Shown here: positions 18,007 through 27,365 of the stretch, piece by piece
Position numbering within the stretch: the first letter of the stretch is position 1
Layout of the letters: each line of letters opens with the position of its first letter
Assembly (NCBI GenBank): GCA_934176955.1
Contig: CAKPOS010000001.1
Location: 62,001-126,000, forward strand
Source of the DNA: an uncultured Bacilli bacterium
Lineage (GTDB): Bacteria; Bacillota_I; Bacilli_A; RF39; UBA660
Length of the DNA stretch: 64,000 bases
Direction: 5' to 3'
Notes under the pieces: model-generated
What the model saw: the letters and a program-made list of their open reading frames with translations, nothing else
Told to the model about the DNA's origin: nothing
Database searches by the model: none
Program-made: the position numbers and the translations under genes

Positions 18007-19756
18007 TTTTCTTCTCTTCTTTCAACTGTAACCCTAATTCTTCTAATTGTTTTTCTGATACAACATTTGGAGCTTCTGTTAATAGACATGAGGCACTTGC
18101 TGTTTTAGGGAATGCTATAACATCTCTGATGTTGTCTGTTTCAGTGAGTAACATAGTTAATCTATCTAATCCTAAAGCAAATCCTCCATGTGGTGGTGTT
18201 CCATATTTGAATGCTTCCATTAGAAATCCAAATTTTTCTTTGGCTTCTTCATCAGTAAAGCCTAGTGCTTCAAACATAATTTTTTGGGTATCTTGATTAT
18301 GAATACGAATTGAGCCTCCTCCTGCTTCATAACCATTGATAACAATATCATATGCCTTAGCGTAGCAATTGGCTTTGTCTGTTAGTAATTTATCAATATC
18401 TTCATCTTTTGGTGCCGTAAATGGATGATGACAAGCTACATATCTATTTTCTTGTTCACTATATTCAAATACTGGGAAATCAGTTATAAATAACATCTGA
18501 TATTCTTTATTGTTAATCATTTGATTATCTTTTGCTAATTTACATCTAAGGGCACCTAAGCTTGTTTTTACTATGTTGTATACTCCACTAATGATAAATA
18601 CAATATCATTCTTTTCTAAATTTAATTGACTTTTTAAAGTACTGATTTCTTCTTCGTTTAAGTTTTTAACAATGCTTCCTGATAAAGTATCTTCTACTTT
18701 AATGTAAGCAAGACCAGTTGCTTTATAAGTTTTTACGAAGTCTGTTAATTTATCAATTTCTTTTCTTGAATATTTATCGGCTTTATTTTTTAATACTAAA
18801 GCATTAATGATTCCTTTTTCTTCGATTACTTTTTTTAAGAATTCTATGGAAGTATTGTTAAAAATAGAAGTAATCTCTTGAATTGGCATTTCATATCTTA
18901 GATCTGGTTTATCACTACCATAATTTTTTATTGCATCATTGTATTTCATTCTTTTTAGTGGTAATTTGATTTCTACTTGTTTCATTTCTTTAAATACTTT
19001 TGCAATTAATTTTTCAATTACATTCATGACATCAAATTCATCAACGAAGCTTAGTTCAACATCAACTTGAGTAAATTCTGGTTGGCGGTCTGCTCTTAAG
19101 TCTTCATCACGGAAACATTTCGCAATTTGATAATACTTTTCGAAGCCACTTACCATTAATAATTGTTTTAAAATTTGAGGAGATTGTGGTAAGGCATAAA
19201 AGTTTCCTTTATTGATACGACTAGGGACTAAGTAGTCTCTTGCTCCTTCTGGAGTTGAACGACATAAAACTGGAGTTTCTATATCAATAAATCCTTCTGT
19301 ATCCAAAAAATTTCTAATACATCTTGTAATTTTTGCTCTTGTCATTATTTTATCTTTCAAGCTTTGTCTTCTTAAATCTAAGTAACGATATTTTAATCTA
19401 GTATCTTCTAGAGCATTGGTATCATCTTTAATTTCAAAAGGAGTTTCTATAGAAGTATTAATTATCTCTAATTCTTGAATATCGATTTCTATTTCTCCTG
19501 TTTTGATATTAGGGTTAACTTTTTCTCTTTTTTGAACTGTACCAATTACTTTAATGACATATTCATTTTTTAAACGACTTGCTATTTCATATGCCTTATT
19601 TTCTGGACGAATGGTTAATTGAATAATTCCACTTCTATCTCTTAAATCGATGAATATGACTCCTCCTAGGTCTCTTTTCTTTTGAACCCAGCCATATAAT
19701 TCTAGGGTTTGTCCAATATTTTCTTTAGTAATGGTATTGTTTTCTATTGTTTTCAT
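17996..19756 (-). CDS. aspS: Aspartyl-tRNA synthetase
   Basis: Class II synthetase charging tRNA-Asp. The ATG at 19756 (MKTIENN) is preferred to upstream starts, because it has AGAAGG at the right distance and the upstream codons lie in the T-box terminator. 586 residues. N-terminal OB anticodon domain (YGWVQKKRDLGGVIFIDLRD), motif 2 (FRDEDLRADRQPEFTQ), the bacterial GAD insertion domain, and motif 3 (GGFALGLDRLTM). Controlled by the T-box leader upstream; overlaps the ClpX-like gene. Confidence 0.96.
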   Translation of the reverse strand: MKTIENNTITKENIGQTLELYGWVQKKRDLGGVIFIDLRDRSGIIQLTIRPENKAYEIASRLKNEYVIKVIGTVQKREKVNPNIKTGEIEIDIQELEIINTSIETPFEIKDDTNALEDTRLKYRYLDLRRQSLKDKIMTRAKITRCIRNFLDTEGFIDIETPVLCRSTPEGARDYLVPSRINKGNFYALPQSPQILKQLLMVSGFEKYYQIAKCFRDEDLRADRQPEFTQVDVELSFVDEFDVMNVIEKLIAKVFKEMKQVEIKLPLKRMKYNDAIKNYGSDKPDLRYEMPIQEITSIFNNTSIEFLKKVIEEKGIINALVLKNKADKYSRKEIDKLTDFVKTYKATGLAYIKVEDTLSGSIVKNLNEEEISTLKSQLNLEKNDIVFIISGVYNIVKTSLGALRCKLAKDNQMINNKEYQMLFITDFPVFEYSEQENRYVACHHPFTAPKDEDIDKLLTDKANCYAKAYDIVINGYEAGGGSIRIHNQDTQKIMFEALGFTDEEAKEKFGFLMEAFKYGTPPHGGFALGLDRLTMLLTETDNIRDVIAFPKTASASCLLTEAPNVVSEKQLEELGLQLKEEKKNEN

Positions 19757-19775
19757 TATTTTCCTTCTTTCTAAT

Positions 19776-19930
19776 AAAAAGCGCACAAAAGAAATAAAGA
19801 TAAAGACGAGATTTCTCCCGCGGTGCCACTTTATTTCACTTATTGTGCTCTTTTTTTGATAACGGGACTGTCCCCGATTTGTTTTAATTTCCTATCTTGT
19901 CACATTATAGGTCAACAAATAAATATATAT
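19776..19930 (-). promoter_or_regulatory. T-box riboswitch leader of aspS
   Basis: The T-box core UGGCACCGCGGG is at 19817-19828 on -. UGGC fits a tRNA with discriminator G73, as in tRNA-Asp. The antiterminator can form from AAAG...CUUU around this core; the competing terminator pairs GCACAA and GAAATAAAG with CTTTATTTC and TTGTGC (19781-19848) and ends in TTTTT. GAC triplets suitable as Asp specifier occur upstream (for example in a CCTAT/ATAGG stem-loop). The 5' part is short (about 75-100 nt), so stem I appears reduced. Confidence 0.85.
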
Positions 19931-20004
19931 GCATTATAGCATAAAATGAAATAGATAGTTTGTTTTTAACATAGAAGTAATTTATTCTCTTAGCAGATAA
20001 TAAA

Positions 20005-21240
20005 CTATGTTTTATCTATTAAAGCCATTATTGCGTTTTTAATCGCAATCTTTCCATAGTTATAAGTTAGAGAACCTTGCTGATAGGCAATGTATGGTTC
20101 TCTTAATGGACCATCACAAGATAATTCAATTGATGAACCTTGAGTAAATGTTCCTGCTGCCATAATCACTTGATCTTGATATCCTGGCATATCCCAAGGA
20201 ATTGGTTTTACATTAGCATCTATTGGACTTGATGCTTGGATTGCTTGGCAGTAGGCAATTAATTTTTCTTTATCGTGAAAAATAATATTTTGAACAATAT
20301 CGGCTCTTTTTTCTTGATATTTTGGTTCTGTTTCATAACCTATTTTTTCTAGTAGATAGCTTGTTAAAATGGCTGTTTTTATTGCTGAATTTACAACTGA
20401 TGGTGCTAAATATAATCCTAGTAAAAATTGTTTATTTAGTCCTAAAGATGGTCCTACTTCTCTTCCCTCTCCTGGTACATTTAATCTTTCAGCACATAAC
20501 TTAATTAAATCTTTTCTTCCTGTAATATAAGCTCCGTTTGATGCCATTCCTGCTCCTAAATTTTTGATTAATGATCCTACTGCTAAGTCTGCTCCTACTT
20601 CGATTGGTTCTTTGGTATCAACAAATTCACAGTAGCAATTATCGACCATAATAATGACTTCTTGATCAACTTCTCTAATTTGTTTAATTCCTTCTTCTAA
20701 ATCTTCAATTAAAATACTTTTTCTAGTGGAGTATCCTTTACTTCTTTGAATTTCAATTAATTTTATTTTTTTCTCTTTCAGTACTTTTTTGATTTCTGGA
20801 ATATTAAAATGATTATCGATTAAATCAATTTGCTGATAGTTTATTCCATAAGATTTTAAAGAACTATCATTTTCTTGAATGCCTATTACCTCTTCTAGGG
20901 TATCATATGGTTTTCCTGTTATAGATAATAAAGTATCTCCTGGTCTTAGGCAAGCAAATAATGCTGTCGTTAAGGCGTGAGTACCAGAGATGAATTGGCT
21001 TCTGACTAAAGAATCTTCACTTTTAAAAATATCAGAATATACTTTTTCAATGGTATCTCTTCCTAAATCACTATACCCATATCCTGTTGTCATATTAAAA
21101 CAAGTTTCATTAACATTATTTTCTTTAAATGCTTTTAATACTTTTATAGAATTTTCTTCTTCTATTTTGTCATATTTGTAGTAAATATCTTTTAAATTCA
21201 TTTCTGCTTCTTGCATTAAGTTTTCTATTTTTTCTTTCAT
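20005..21240 (-). CDS. PLP-dependent methionine gamma-lyase-like protein (aluminium resistance family)
   Basis: 411 residues, matching the fold-type I PLP family annotated as aluminium resistance/methionine gamma-lyase-like (YnbB type). Visible: GYGYSDLGRDTIEKVYSDIF, SQFISGTHALTTALFACLRPGD, the PLP-lysine region VGSLIKNLGAGMASNGAYITG, and the C-terminal GPLREPYIAYQQGSLTYNYGKI. True substrate is unknown for the family. Ends upstream of the aspS T-box and is followed on its 5' side by proS and a small membrane protein on the same strand. Confidence 0.88.
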   Translation of the reverse strand: MKEKIENLMQEAEMNLKDIYYKYDKIEEENSIKVLKAFKENNVNETCFNMTTGYGYSDLGRDTIEKVYSDIFKSEDSLVRSQFISGTHALTTALFACLRPGDTLLSITGKPYDTLEEVIGIQENDSSLKSYGINYQQIDLIDNHFNIPEIKKVLKEKKIKLIEIQRSKGYSTRKSILIEDLEEGIKQIREVDQEVIIMVDNCYCEFVDTKEPIEVGADLAVGSLIKNLGAGMASNGAYITGRKDLIKLCAERLNVPGEGREVGPSLGLNKQFLLGLYLAPSVVNSAIKTAILTSYLLEKIGYETEPKYQEKRADIVQNIIFHDKEKLIAYCQAIQASSPIDANVKPIPWDMPGYQDQVIMAAGTFTQGSSIELSCDGPLREPYIAYQQGSLTYNYGKIAIKNAIMALIDKT

Positions 21241-21253
21241 ATTGTGACCTTCT

Positions 21254-21523
21254 TTATAAAATATTTGTAAATAAGTAATATAAAATTATTCCTCCTAGAA
21301 CAATTCCTAGGGCTACTTCTATTAAAGTTGAAGTAAGAAGACTAAGAATAATATAGAGAATTAGTGATATTAAAGAAATTGGTGTTAGATAATTTAAGCA
21401 AGTAATTAATATATTTAATATACTAGGGATATTAATAGAAAATAATTGTATTGCTAAAGTGAGGATAATTAGCATAGTTTCAACAATAATGATTTTTTTT
21501 AAAATAAATTTTGCTGTTTTCAT
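21254..21523 (-). CDS. Small membrane protein, 89 residues
   Basis: Unrecognised. At least two, probably three hydrophobic segments (about 8-30, 35-60, 65-87), nearly without charged residues after the first eight. Its ATG overlaps the stop of proS (TAATG), indicating translational coupling. No partner can be named. Confidence 0.65.
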   Translation of the reverse strand: MKTAKFILKKIIIVETMLIILTLAIQLFSINIPSILNILITCLNYLTPISLISLILYIILSLLTSTLIEVALGIVLGGIILYYLFTNIL

Positions 21524-22953
21524 TAATATTGGATTCCCCAGATAACGAGATGTTTAGCTGGTTTACCACAGCATACACAAACTTCATCAATAGGTTTTTC
21601 TTCTTCCATGATACATCTAGATTTACAGCCCTTTATTTCTTTGATTTTTTCTTCACATTTCTCTTCCCCACACCACATGGCTTTAATAAAACCTGGTTGT
21701 GTATTTAGAATATTTTCGATATCTTTTAAGTTATGCGCTTCAAAAGTTAAACTTTTTCTTCTTTCTAATGCTTTTTTATACATATCATTTTGGATTGTTT
21801 CTAATAGAGTTTTTGTATATTTAACGATATCCATTTCGGATAAGGTTTCGGTTAATTTTTCTCTTGTATCTCTTCTTGCAAATGTGATTTGATTATTTTC
21901 TAAGTCTCTCTCCCCTATTTCAATACGAATAGGGATTCCATTTACTTCTGCTTCTGCAAATTTGAATCCAGGAGATTTTTCCGTATTATCGATATAAGTT
22001 ATAATATCGTTTTGCTGTAATTTTTCTTGAATTTCTAATGCTAAGTTTGTTACTTTTTCATTTTTTCCAATAGGAATAATTACCACTTGTTTCGGTGCAA
22101 TTCTTGGTGGTAAAACTAATCCATAATCATCAGAATGAACCATAATTAGTCCACCTATCATTCTTGTTGTTGTTCCCCAAGAGGTTTGGTAAGGATATTC
22201 CTCTTTGTTTTCTTTGTTGGTAAATTTAACATTATATGCTTTGGTAAATTTTTGTCCGAAATAATGGCTAGTTCCTGATTGTAGAGCAACGCCATTATAC
22301 ATTAAGGCTTCGTTGGTTAAAGTATATTCTGCTCCTGCAAATTTTTCTTTTTCTGTTTTTTTTCCTTTTATGGAAGGAATCGCTAAAATTTCATTATGGA
22401 ACCAATGATAAACATCCATCATTTTTGCTGTTTCTGCTTCTGCTTCTTCTTTTGTAGAATGAATCGTATGTCCTTCTTGCCATAAAAATTCACGACTTCT
22501 TAAAAATGGTCTTGTTTCTTTCTCCCATCTTAATACATTACACCACTGATTATATAGTTTTGGTAAATCTCGATGAGAAGATATATGTGTTGCATAATAG
22601 TCACAAAATAATGTTTCACTAGTTGGTCTTATACATAATCTTTCTTCTAGTTTCTTTTGTCCTCCTTCTGTTACCCAAGCAACTTCTGGTGCAAAGCCAT
22701 TTACTAAATCACTTTCCTTTTTTAGTAAATTTTCTGGAATAAGTAGGGGCATTTGACAGTTAATGTGTCCTAATTTTTTAAATTCTTTATCTAATATAGA
22801 TTGCATTTTCTCCCATATTGCATATCCGTTTGGTTCGATTACTATACATCCTTTTACTGATGAATAATCTGCTAAGTGAGCTGCTCTAACAACGTCTGTA
22901 TACCATTTGGCAAAATCGATATCTCTACTAGTAATTGCTTTATTTTTTGGCAT
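21523..22953 (-). CDS. proS: Prolyl-tRNA synthetase, archaeal/eukaryote-like type
   Basis: Class II synthetase charging tRNA-Pro. 476 residues, without the bacterial INS editing domain, so it is the short archaeal-like form found in some Firmicutes and Mollicutes. Motifs: RPTSETLFCDYYATHI, RWEKETRPFLRSREFLWQEG (motif 2), GGLIMVHSDDYGLVLPPRIAP, anticodon domain, and a C-terminal zinc-type region with several Cys ending WGIQY, typical of this type. Confidence 0.95.
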   Translation of the reverse strand: MPKNKAITSRDIDFAKWYTDVVRAAHLADYSSVKGCIVIEPNGYAIWEKMQSILDKEFKKLGHINCQMPLLIPENLLKKESDLVNGFAPEVAWVTEGGQKKLEERLCIRPTSETLFCDYYATHISSHRDLPKLYNQWCNVLRWEKETRPFLRSREFLWQEGHTIHSTKEEAEAETAKMMDVYHWFHNEILAIPSIKGKKTEKEKFAGAEYTLTNEALMYNGVALQSGTSHYFGQKFTKAYNVKFTNKENKEEYPYQTSWGTTTRMIGGLIMVHSDDYGLVLPPRIAPKQVVIIPIGKNEKVTNLALEIQEKLQQNDIITYIDNTEKSPGFKFAEAEVNGIPIRIEIGERDLENNQITFARRDTREKLTETLSEMDIVKYTKTLLETIQNDMYKKALERRKSLTFEAHNLKDIENILNTQPGFIKAMWCGEEKCEEKIKEIKGCKSRCIMEEEKPIDEVCVCCGKPAKHLVIWGIQY

Positions 22954-23066
22954 TTTATCTCCTCTTTTCTTTATGTGTTTTTATTATACTATAAAAGAAT
23001 CAAAAAAAAAAGAGTTTCTCTTCCTTTTAAATTACTGATAATACAAAACTTATGATATACCAGTTC

Positions 23067-24581
23067 TTAATCTTTTTTCTTTTTTAAAACTATAGAAGAA
23101 TCAACCGCTATCTCAATAGCTTCATCAAGCATTTGATTAATATTTTCTTTATAAATTAATAATGCCTTTTTAGTAATCTCCCTAACTTCATCTAATTCTA
23201 TTCCTAAAAAGTTAGCTATTGCTTCAGTAGTAAAGTATTTTTCATCTACATATCCTAACTTCAAACAAACTATTATTGCCTCTTTAGGAGTAAACAATTT
23301 TAATATTTCATCAAATTTTGGAGATCTCATTAATTTTAAAACATTTAAATAATCTTCTTTTTCCATCTTAGTCCCCTCATTACCTAAATTTATTTTTGAT
23401 TCTTTCGCAATTTGCGAACTAGAACTTAATTGAACAATTTCTGCATCTGTTCTTTCTTCTACCATAGAAGAGATATTTATATTTGAATCTTCCTGTTGCT
23501 TTTTATCATATTCTTTTCCTTTTTTCCTTGAATTAAAAAGTAACTTTTTCATTTTAGGAATTAAACTATTATAAAATTTTCTTGTTTCCTCTTTTCCCCA
23601 TGTTGAGGAAATAATCGGATTATCTAAATCCTTACCATACCTTAATTCAATTAAATTCTTTTCATCTTCTGTTAACTTGACTAACATAACATCAATTTCA
23701 TCTCTAGAATATTCTTTCAAATATTCATATATTGTTTTTATTTTTCTCTGTTTCATTTTTTTAACAGACCTTTCTTCAATAATTTTATTTTTTCGATACC
23801 TCATCATTTCACTTTGACCAACAGATTCCTTTTCCTGTTGAAAATCTATTGTAGAAGAAGTCGTAGATACTTGTAATGGAAGTTGACCAGACACCTCATC
23901 TATCAAATGATTACTAGATAATCCATTAATCTCTATTATGCCACTTTTCCTTAACTGTTCCCCTATCTTTGATATATTCTTTGTTATTATTCTTGATACA
24001 TATGATTGAGAAATATTAAACTTTTCTGCAATTTCTTTTTGATTATATGCATGATCCCCAATAAATCCAAAATAAAGCAAAACAATATCCCTATTTGGAA
24101 GTGGTAATTGATAAACAACTTCTCTTATTTCAGCAAAAAATTCCCTTTTTTCATAATCTGAGACAAAATCAGAACCTTCATCTGCTAAAACATCTTCCAA
24201 CTTTAGTTGATTTCCCGATTGATCTGTTGTAATTAGACTCTCTAAACTTTTATCTAAAGTAAACTTTTTTGTTTTCTTTAAAAACATTAATATTTCATTA
24301 TCAATGCACTTAGCTGCATAAGTAGAAAATTTAAATTTTAAATCAATATTAAATGTATCCACACTCTTGATTAATCCTATTAATCCAACCGAAAACAATT
24401 CCTCTAAATCCGTATAATGAGAAAATTTTGTATTTACTTCGTTTAAAACTAAAAGAATATTATGATAAATGATTTTCTCTCTTGCTTTCACATCTCCATT
24501 ATTCATTTCCTTAAAATAATGATATAATTCTTCCTTTTCAAATGACTTTGGAAATCTTGAACTAATATATAATTTTCCCAA
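23067..24581 (-). CDS. SigE/SigK-like sporulation sigma factor with long C-terminal extension
   Basis: 504 residues, about double a normal sporulation sigma factor. Residues 1-210: region 2 (DLEELFSVGLIGLIKSVDTF, FSTYAAKCIDNEILMFLKK) and region 4 (NQKEIAEKFNISQSYVSRII), closest to SigE/SigK. After a Ser/Gln-rich linker come two further regions (about 275-355 and 420-490) with sigma-4-like HTH features (ATEAIANFLGIELDEVREITKK). The next gene upstream (24704-25558) is a paralog lacking the extension. Whether the extra domains bind DNA or other factors is unknown. Confidence 0.8.
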   Translation of the reverse strand: MGKLYISSRFPKSFEKEELYHYFKEMNNGDVKAREKIIYHNILLVLNEVNTKFSHYTDLEELFSVGLIGLIKSVDTFNIDLKFKFSTYAAKCIDNEILMFLKKTKKFTLDKSLESLITTDQSGNQLKLEDVLADEGSDFVSDYEKREFFAEIREVVYQLPLPNRDIVLLYFGFIGDHAYNQKEIAEKFNISQSYVSRIITKNISKIGEQLRKSGIIEINGLSSNHLIDEVSGQLPLQVSTTSSTIDFQQEKESVGQSEMMRYRKNKIIEERSVKKMKQRKIKTIYEYLKEYSRDEIDVMLVKLTEDEKNLIELRYGKDLDNPIISSTWGKEETRKFYNSLIPKMKKLLFNSRKKGKEYDKKQQEDSNINISSMVEERTDAEIVQLSSSSQIAKESKINLGNEGTKMEKEDYLNVLKLMRSPKFDEILKLFTPKEAIIVCLKLGYVDEKYFTTEAIANFLGIELDEVREITKKALLIYKENINQMLDEAIEIAVDSSIVLKKKKD

Positions 24582-24703
24582 TTATCTCTCCTACTTTCTA
24601 AAAGTAACTTTTAATTTTTTTCAATAAAGAAAATACTTATTTAAATCACTAGTAATGTTAAATAACAAAACTAGCACAAAGCAATTATATTACTAAATTA
24701 TTC

Positions 24704-25558
24704 TCATAATTTCTTACTTTTTCTTTTAGCAACTATTCTTTCCTCTATTATACAATTATCTTGAACACCATTATTCTGATAACCAGATTCCATTTCTTGT
24801 TGAACATTCACCACTGAAACACCAGACGATAATTGACTAGACTCTATGTTTTCTATGTTCCCATTAATCATTCCTGTTGTCTCTATCAAGCCAAATTTCT
24901 TTAATTGTAATTCTATTTTTTTCACATTTCTTATGATCACTCTCGATATATATGATTGAGAAACATTAAACTTTTCTGCAATTTCTTTTTGCATATATGT
25001 ATGATCATCGATAAACCCAAAATAAAGCAAAATAATTTCTCTATCACGTTCTGGTAACTGATAAACAATTTTTCTAATTTCATCACAAACAACTTTTTTC
25101 TCATATTCTGAAGCAATATCAGTTTTCTTATCTACTAAAACATCCATTAATATTTGCACATTTCCAAATTTATCTTCCATTCCTACTGGCACATCCAAAC
25201 TTTCATCTAAAATAAACTTTTTCCTTTTTTTCAAAAACATTAAAATTTCATTATCAATGCACTTAGCTGCATAAGTAGAAAATTTAAAATTTAAATCAAT
25301 ATTAAATGTATCCACACTTTTGATTAATCCTACTAATCCGACAGAAACTAATTCTTCTAAATCAGAATTTTGAGAAAATTTTAATCTCACCTCATTTAAA
25401 ACTAATCGAATATTATGCTGGATAAAATTATCTCTTGCTTGTTCTCTACAATATCTTCCCTCTCTAAAATAATATTCAATCTCTTCATCACTTAACGGTT
25501 CCAATAAGTCCGAAGTAATAAATATGTTTTTCATTTGAAATTTATTTAATATTTTCAT
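24704..25558 (-). CDS. SigE/SigK-like sporulation sigma factor
   Basis: 284 residues. Region 2 (DLEELVSVGLVGLIKSVDTF, KFSTYAAKCIDNEILMFLKK) and region 4 (MQKEIAEKFNVSQSYISRVI) are nearly identical to the adjacent 504-residue gene, so the two are a tandem duplication. The linker after region 4 (SSQLSSGVSVV, IIEERIVAKRK) also aligns with the longer paralog, but this one stops where the paralog's extension begins. In Bacillus, SigE and SigK direct early and late mother-cell transcription; which role this gene plays cannot be told from sequence. Confidence 0.85.
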   Translation of the reverse strand: MKILNKFQMKNIFITSDLLEPLSDEEIEYYFREGRYCREQARDNFIQHNIRLVLNEVRLKFSQNSDLEELVSVGLVGLIKSVDTFNIDLNFKFSTYAAKCIDNEILMFLKKRKKFILDESLDVPVGMEDKFGNVQILMDVLVDKKTDIASEYEKKVVCDEIRKIVYQLPERDREIILLYFGFIDDHTYMQKEIAEKFNVSQSYISRVIIRNVKKIELQLKKFGLIETTGMINGNIENIESSQLSSGVSVVNVQQEMESGYQNNGVQDNCIIEERIVAKRKSKKL

Positions 25559-25627
25559 TATTTCCCCCCTCTTTTAAAACTAAATTTTAAAAAGTATACT
25601 TATAATACCACCTTTTCCTATGATTTA

Positions 25628-25665
25628 CAACTCTTTTTTTAAATTCATAACTAAAAAAAGAGTTG
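25628..25665 (-). terminator. Hairpin terminator downstream of the 143-residue gene
   Basis: Perfect 13-bp arms CAACTCTTTTTTT (25628-25640) and AAAAAAAGAGTTG (25653-25665), between the stop of the membrane-protein gene and the sigma gene. Confidence 0.65.
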
Positions 25666-25715
25666 AATACTCTATCCAGAATATGCAACTCTTTATAACA
25701 AAAAATATTTCTTCC

Positions 25716-26147
25716 TCAAGATAAATAATTATCTTTAATAATTCTTACAAACTTTGGTCCCGTCTTAAGTACTAGAATAATTCCTAAAACAGTAGCAATA
25801 TATCCAATATATCCACTTCTTTTATTTCCTACAGATTCTGGAGATAGAAAATCATAATACAAAGTCATTTTATCTCCTATATTTACATCTTTTTCATAAT
25901 TATCAATTGTAGCATTATAATTATTATTATTAGCAATATAAGATAAATTTACAGCTCTTTTTTCAACATTTCCATCAGCCGTTTTAGCAATAGTTACCCC
26001 TGCTACGGTTCCTTCTGCACTAATAACTTTTAATTTAAAATTTTCTGTTTTTAAAAGTAATATTCCAAATACTGTTAATACAGTTCCTACAATACAAAGA
26101 ACCATAATAGGAATATTTAATTCTTCTTTTTTTCTCTGTTTTCCCAT
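25716..26147 (-). CDS. Two-helix membrane protein, DUF3592-like
   Basis: 143 residues: membrane segment at about 13-33, an extracytoplasmic beta-rich domain (VISAEGTVAGVTIAKT, VNLSYIANNNNYNATI, YEKDVNIGDKMTLYYD) and a second membrane segment at about 108-126. This layout resembles DUF3592 proteins of unknown function. AGGAGG-like site before the ATG. Own terminator downstream. Confidence 0.65.
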   Translation of the reverse strand: MGKQRKKEELNIPIMVLCIVGTVLTVFGILLLKTENFKLKVISAEGTVAGVTIAKTADGNVEKRAVNLSYIANNNNYNATIDNYEKDVNIGDKMTLYYDFLSPESVGNKRSGYIGYIATVLGIILVLKTGPKFVRIIKDNYLS

Positions 26148-26267
26148 CTTATTCTCCTCCTATTTTAAGTATAGCAAAACTTAAGAAAAAAAACAATCTA
26201 ATTTTTAGTTTTCTTCCATAATTTTAGGATTAATTCTATAGAAGTATTTTTCGTTCATAAAAAAACT

Positions 26268-27317
26268 TTATGAATTGGTAGGAATTTTTAATGTTTGCCC
26301 TATTTGTAATAGATTTGTGTTTAAATTGTTTAAATTTTTAATTTTATCTACTGTTGTGTTATATTTTTTGGCAATACTGTATAAACTATCTCCACTTACT
26401 ACTTTATAATTTATTGTGTTATTGGAAGAATTACTTTTAATTTTTAGAATCTGTCCTATTTGCAGTAAGTTAGAATTTAAGTTATTTAATTTTTTTAAGC
26501 TGTCTACTGTAGTGTTATATTTCTTGGCAATACTATATAGACTATCTCCTTTTTGTACAGTATAAGAAATATTTTTAATTGAATCAGTTGTTGAAGTATT
26601 TTTAGGTAGTTTTAATACTTGACCAATACTTAGATTATTGGTAGAAAGATTATTTAATGTTTTTAAATCATTTACACTAGTGTTATATTTTTTAGCAATA
26701 CTATACAAACTATCTCCTTTTTTAACGATATAATAATTATTATTAATTGGAGTATAAGGTACTTTTAGGTAAGTTGCTAAGGCAATAACAATTGCTTCTC
26801 CTATATTTTCTAGATTATTTTTTAAATAAGAGGCTTCTTTTTCATTATCAATATTTCCATAATAGATAATTATACTTTCATTATTAGCAGTATCTCTAAT
26901 TAATTTATTATAATCTTTTGATGTATCACTAGGTAACCTTCTTTGATAGTATTTTTCTACTTTTAAACCAATTTTTTCAAGATTTTCTTGAACTAATTTA
27001 GCAAGAGTATTGCTATTTCTTAAGGAATAGATAATTTCAGCATTTTTTCCCCCTGTCGTTAAGGCATTTGAAATAACAATAACATTATTTCCTTTTCCAT
27101 AAGTGGATTGAATTTTTTTTACCCGATCATCAATTGAAAGAGTATCATCTTTATCTCTTGTTAGATAAGTTTTAATATTTAAGTCTTTTAATCTTTTATA
27201 AATATATTTACTTAAGTCTAGGTTATAGTTTTTTTCAATGATGCCATGAATATTACTTCCAATGTCCTCTCCTCCTCGATAAGGATCGATGATTACTTTC
27301 TTTTCTATTCTTTCCAT
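26268..27317 (-). CDS. LysM protein with apparently inactive amidase_3 fold
   Basis: 349 residues. Residues 1-195 follow the zinc N-acetylmuramoyl-L-alanine amidase (amidase_3) pattern: IDPYRGGEDIGSN where active enzymes have DPGHGG, then EKNYNLDLSKYIYKRL and TRDKDD. The zinc His of the first motif is Arg14, the His of the SIHxN motif is missing (VISNALTTGG), and the late catalytic Glu is Tyr (IIIYYGNID). Three LysM repeats follow (about 200-245, 253-297, 304-348; each YxVxxGDSLYSIAKKYNT). No signal peptide is seen, as for spore cortex or coat proteins made in the mother cell. Likely a peptidoglycan-binding, non-catalytic protein. Confidence 0.8.
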   Translation of the reverse strand: MERIEKKVIIDPYRGGEDIGSNIHGIIEKNYNLDLSKYIYKRLKDLNIKTYLTRDKDDTLSIDDRVKKIQSTYGKGNNVIVISNALTTGGKNAEIIYSLRNSNTLAKLVQENLEKIGLKVEKYYQRRLPSDTSKDYNKLIRDTANNESIIIYYGNIDNEKEASYLKNNLENIGEAIVIALATYLKVPYTPINNNYYIVKKGDSLYSIAKKYNTSVNDLKTLNNLSTNNLSIGQVLKLPKNTSTTDSIKNISYTVQKGDSLYSIAKKYNTTVDSLKKLNNLNSNLLQIGQILKIKSNSSNNTINYKVVSGDSLYSIAKKYNTTVDKIKNLNNLNTNLLQIGQTLKIPTNS

Positions 27318-27365
27318 AAAATATCACCTAGTTTATTTTATGTTTTTTAGTTAATTTTGGTTTGT

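Noticed and set aside
19861..19880. GGGGACAGTCCC hairpin as an IS200-type REP remnant in the aspS leader
   Set aside because: A single short hairpin inside a leader with clear T-box elements; it is more simply part of the leader structure, though not excluded.
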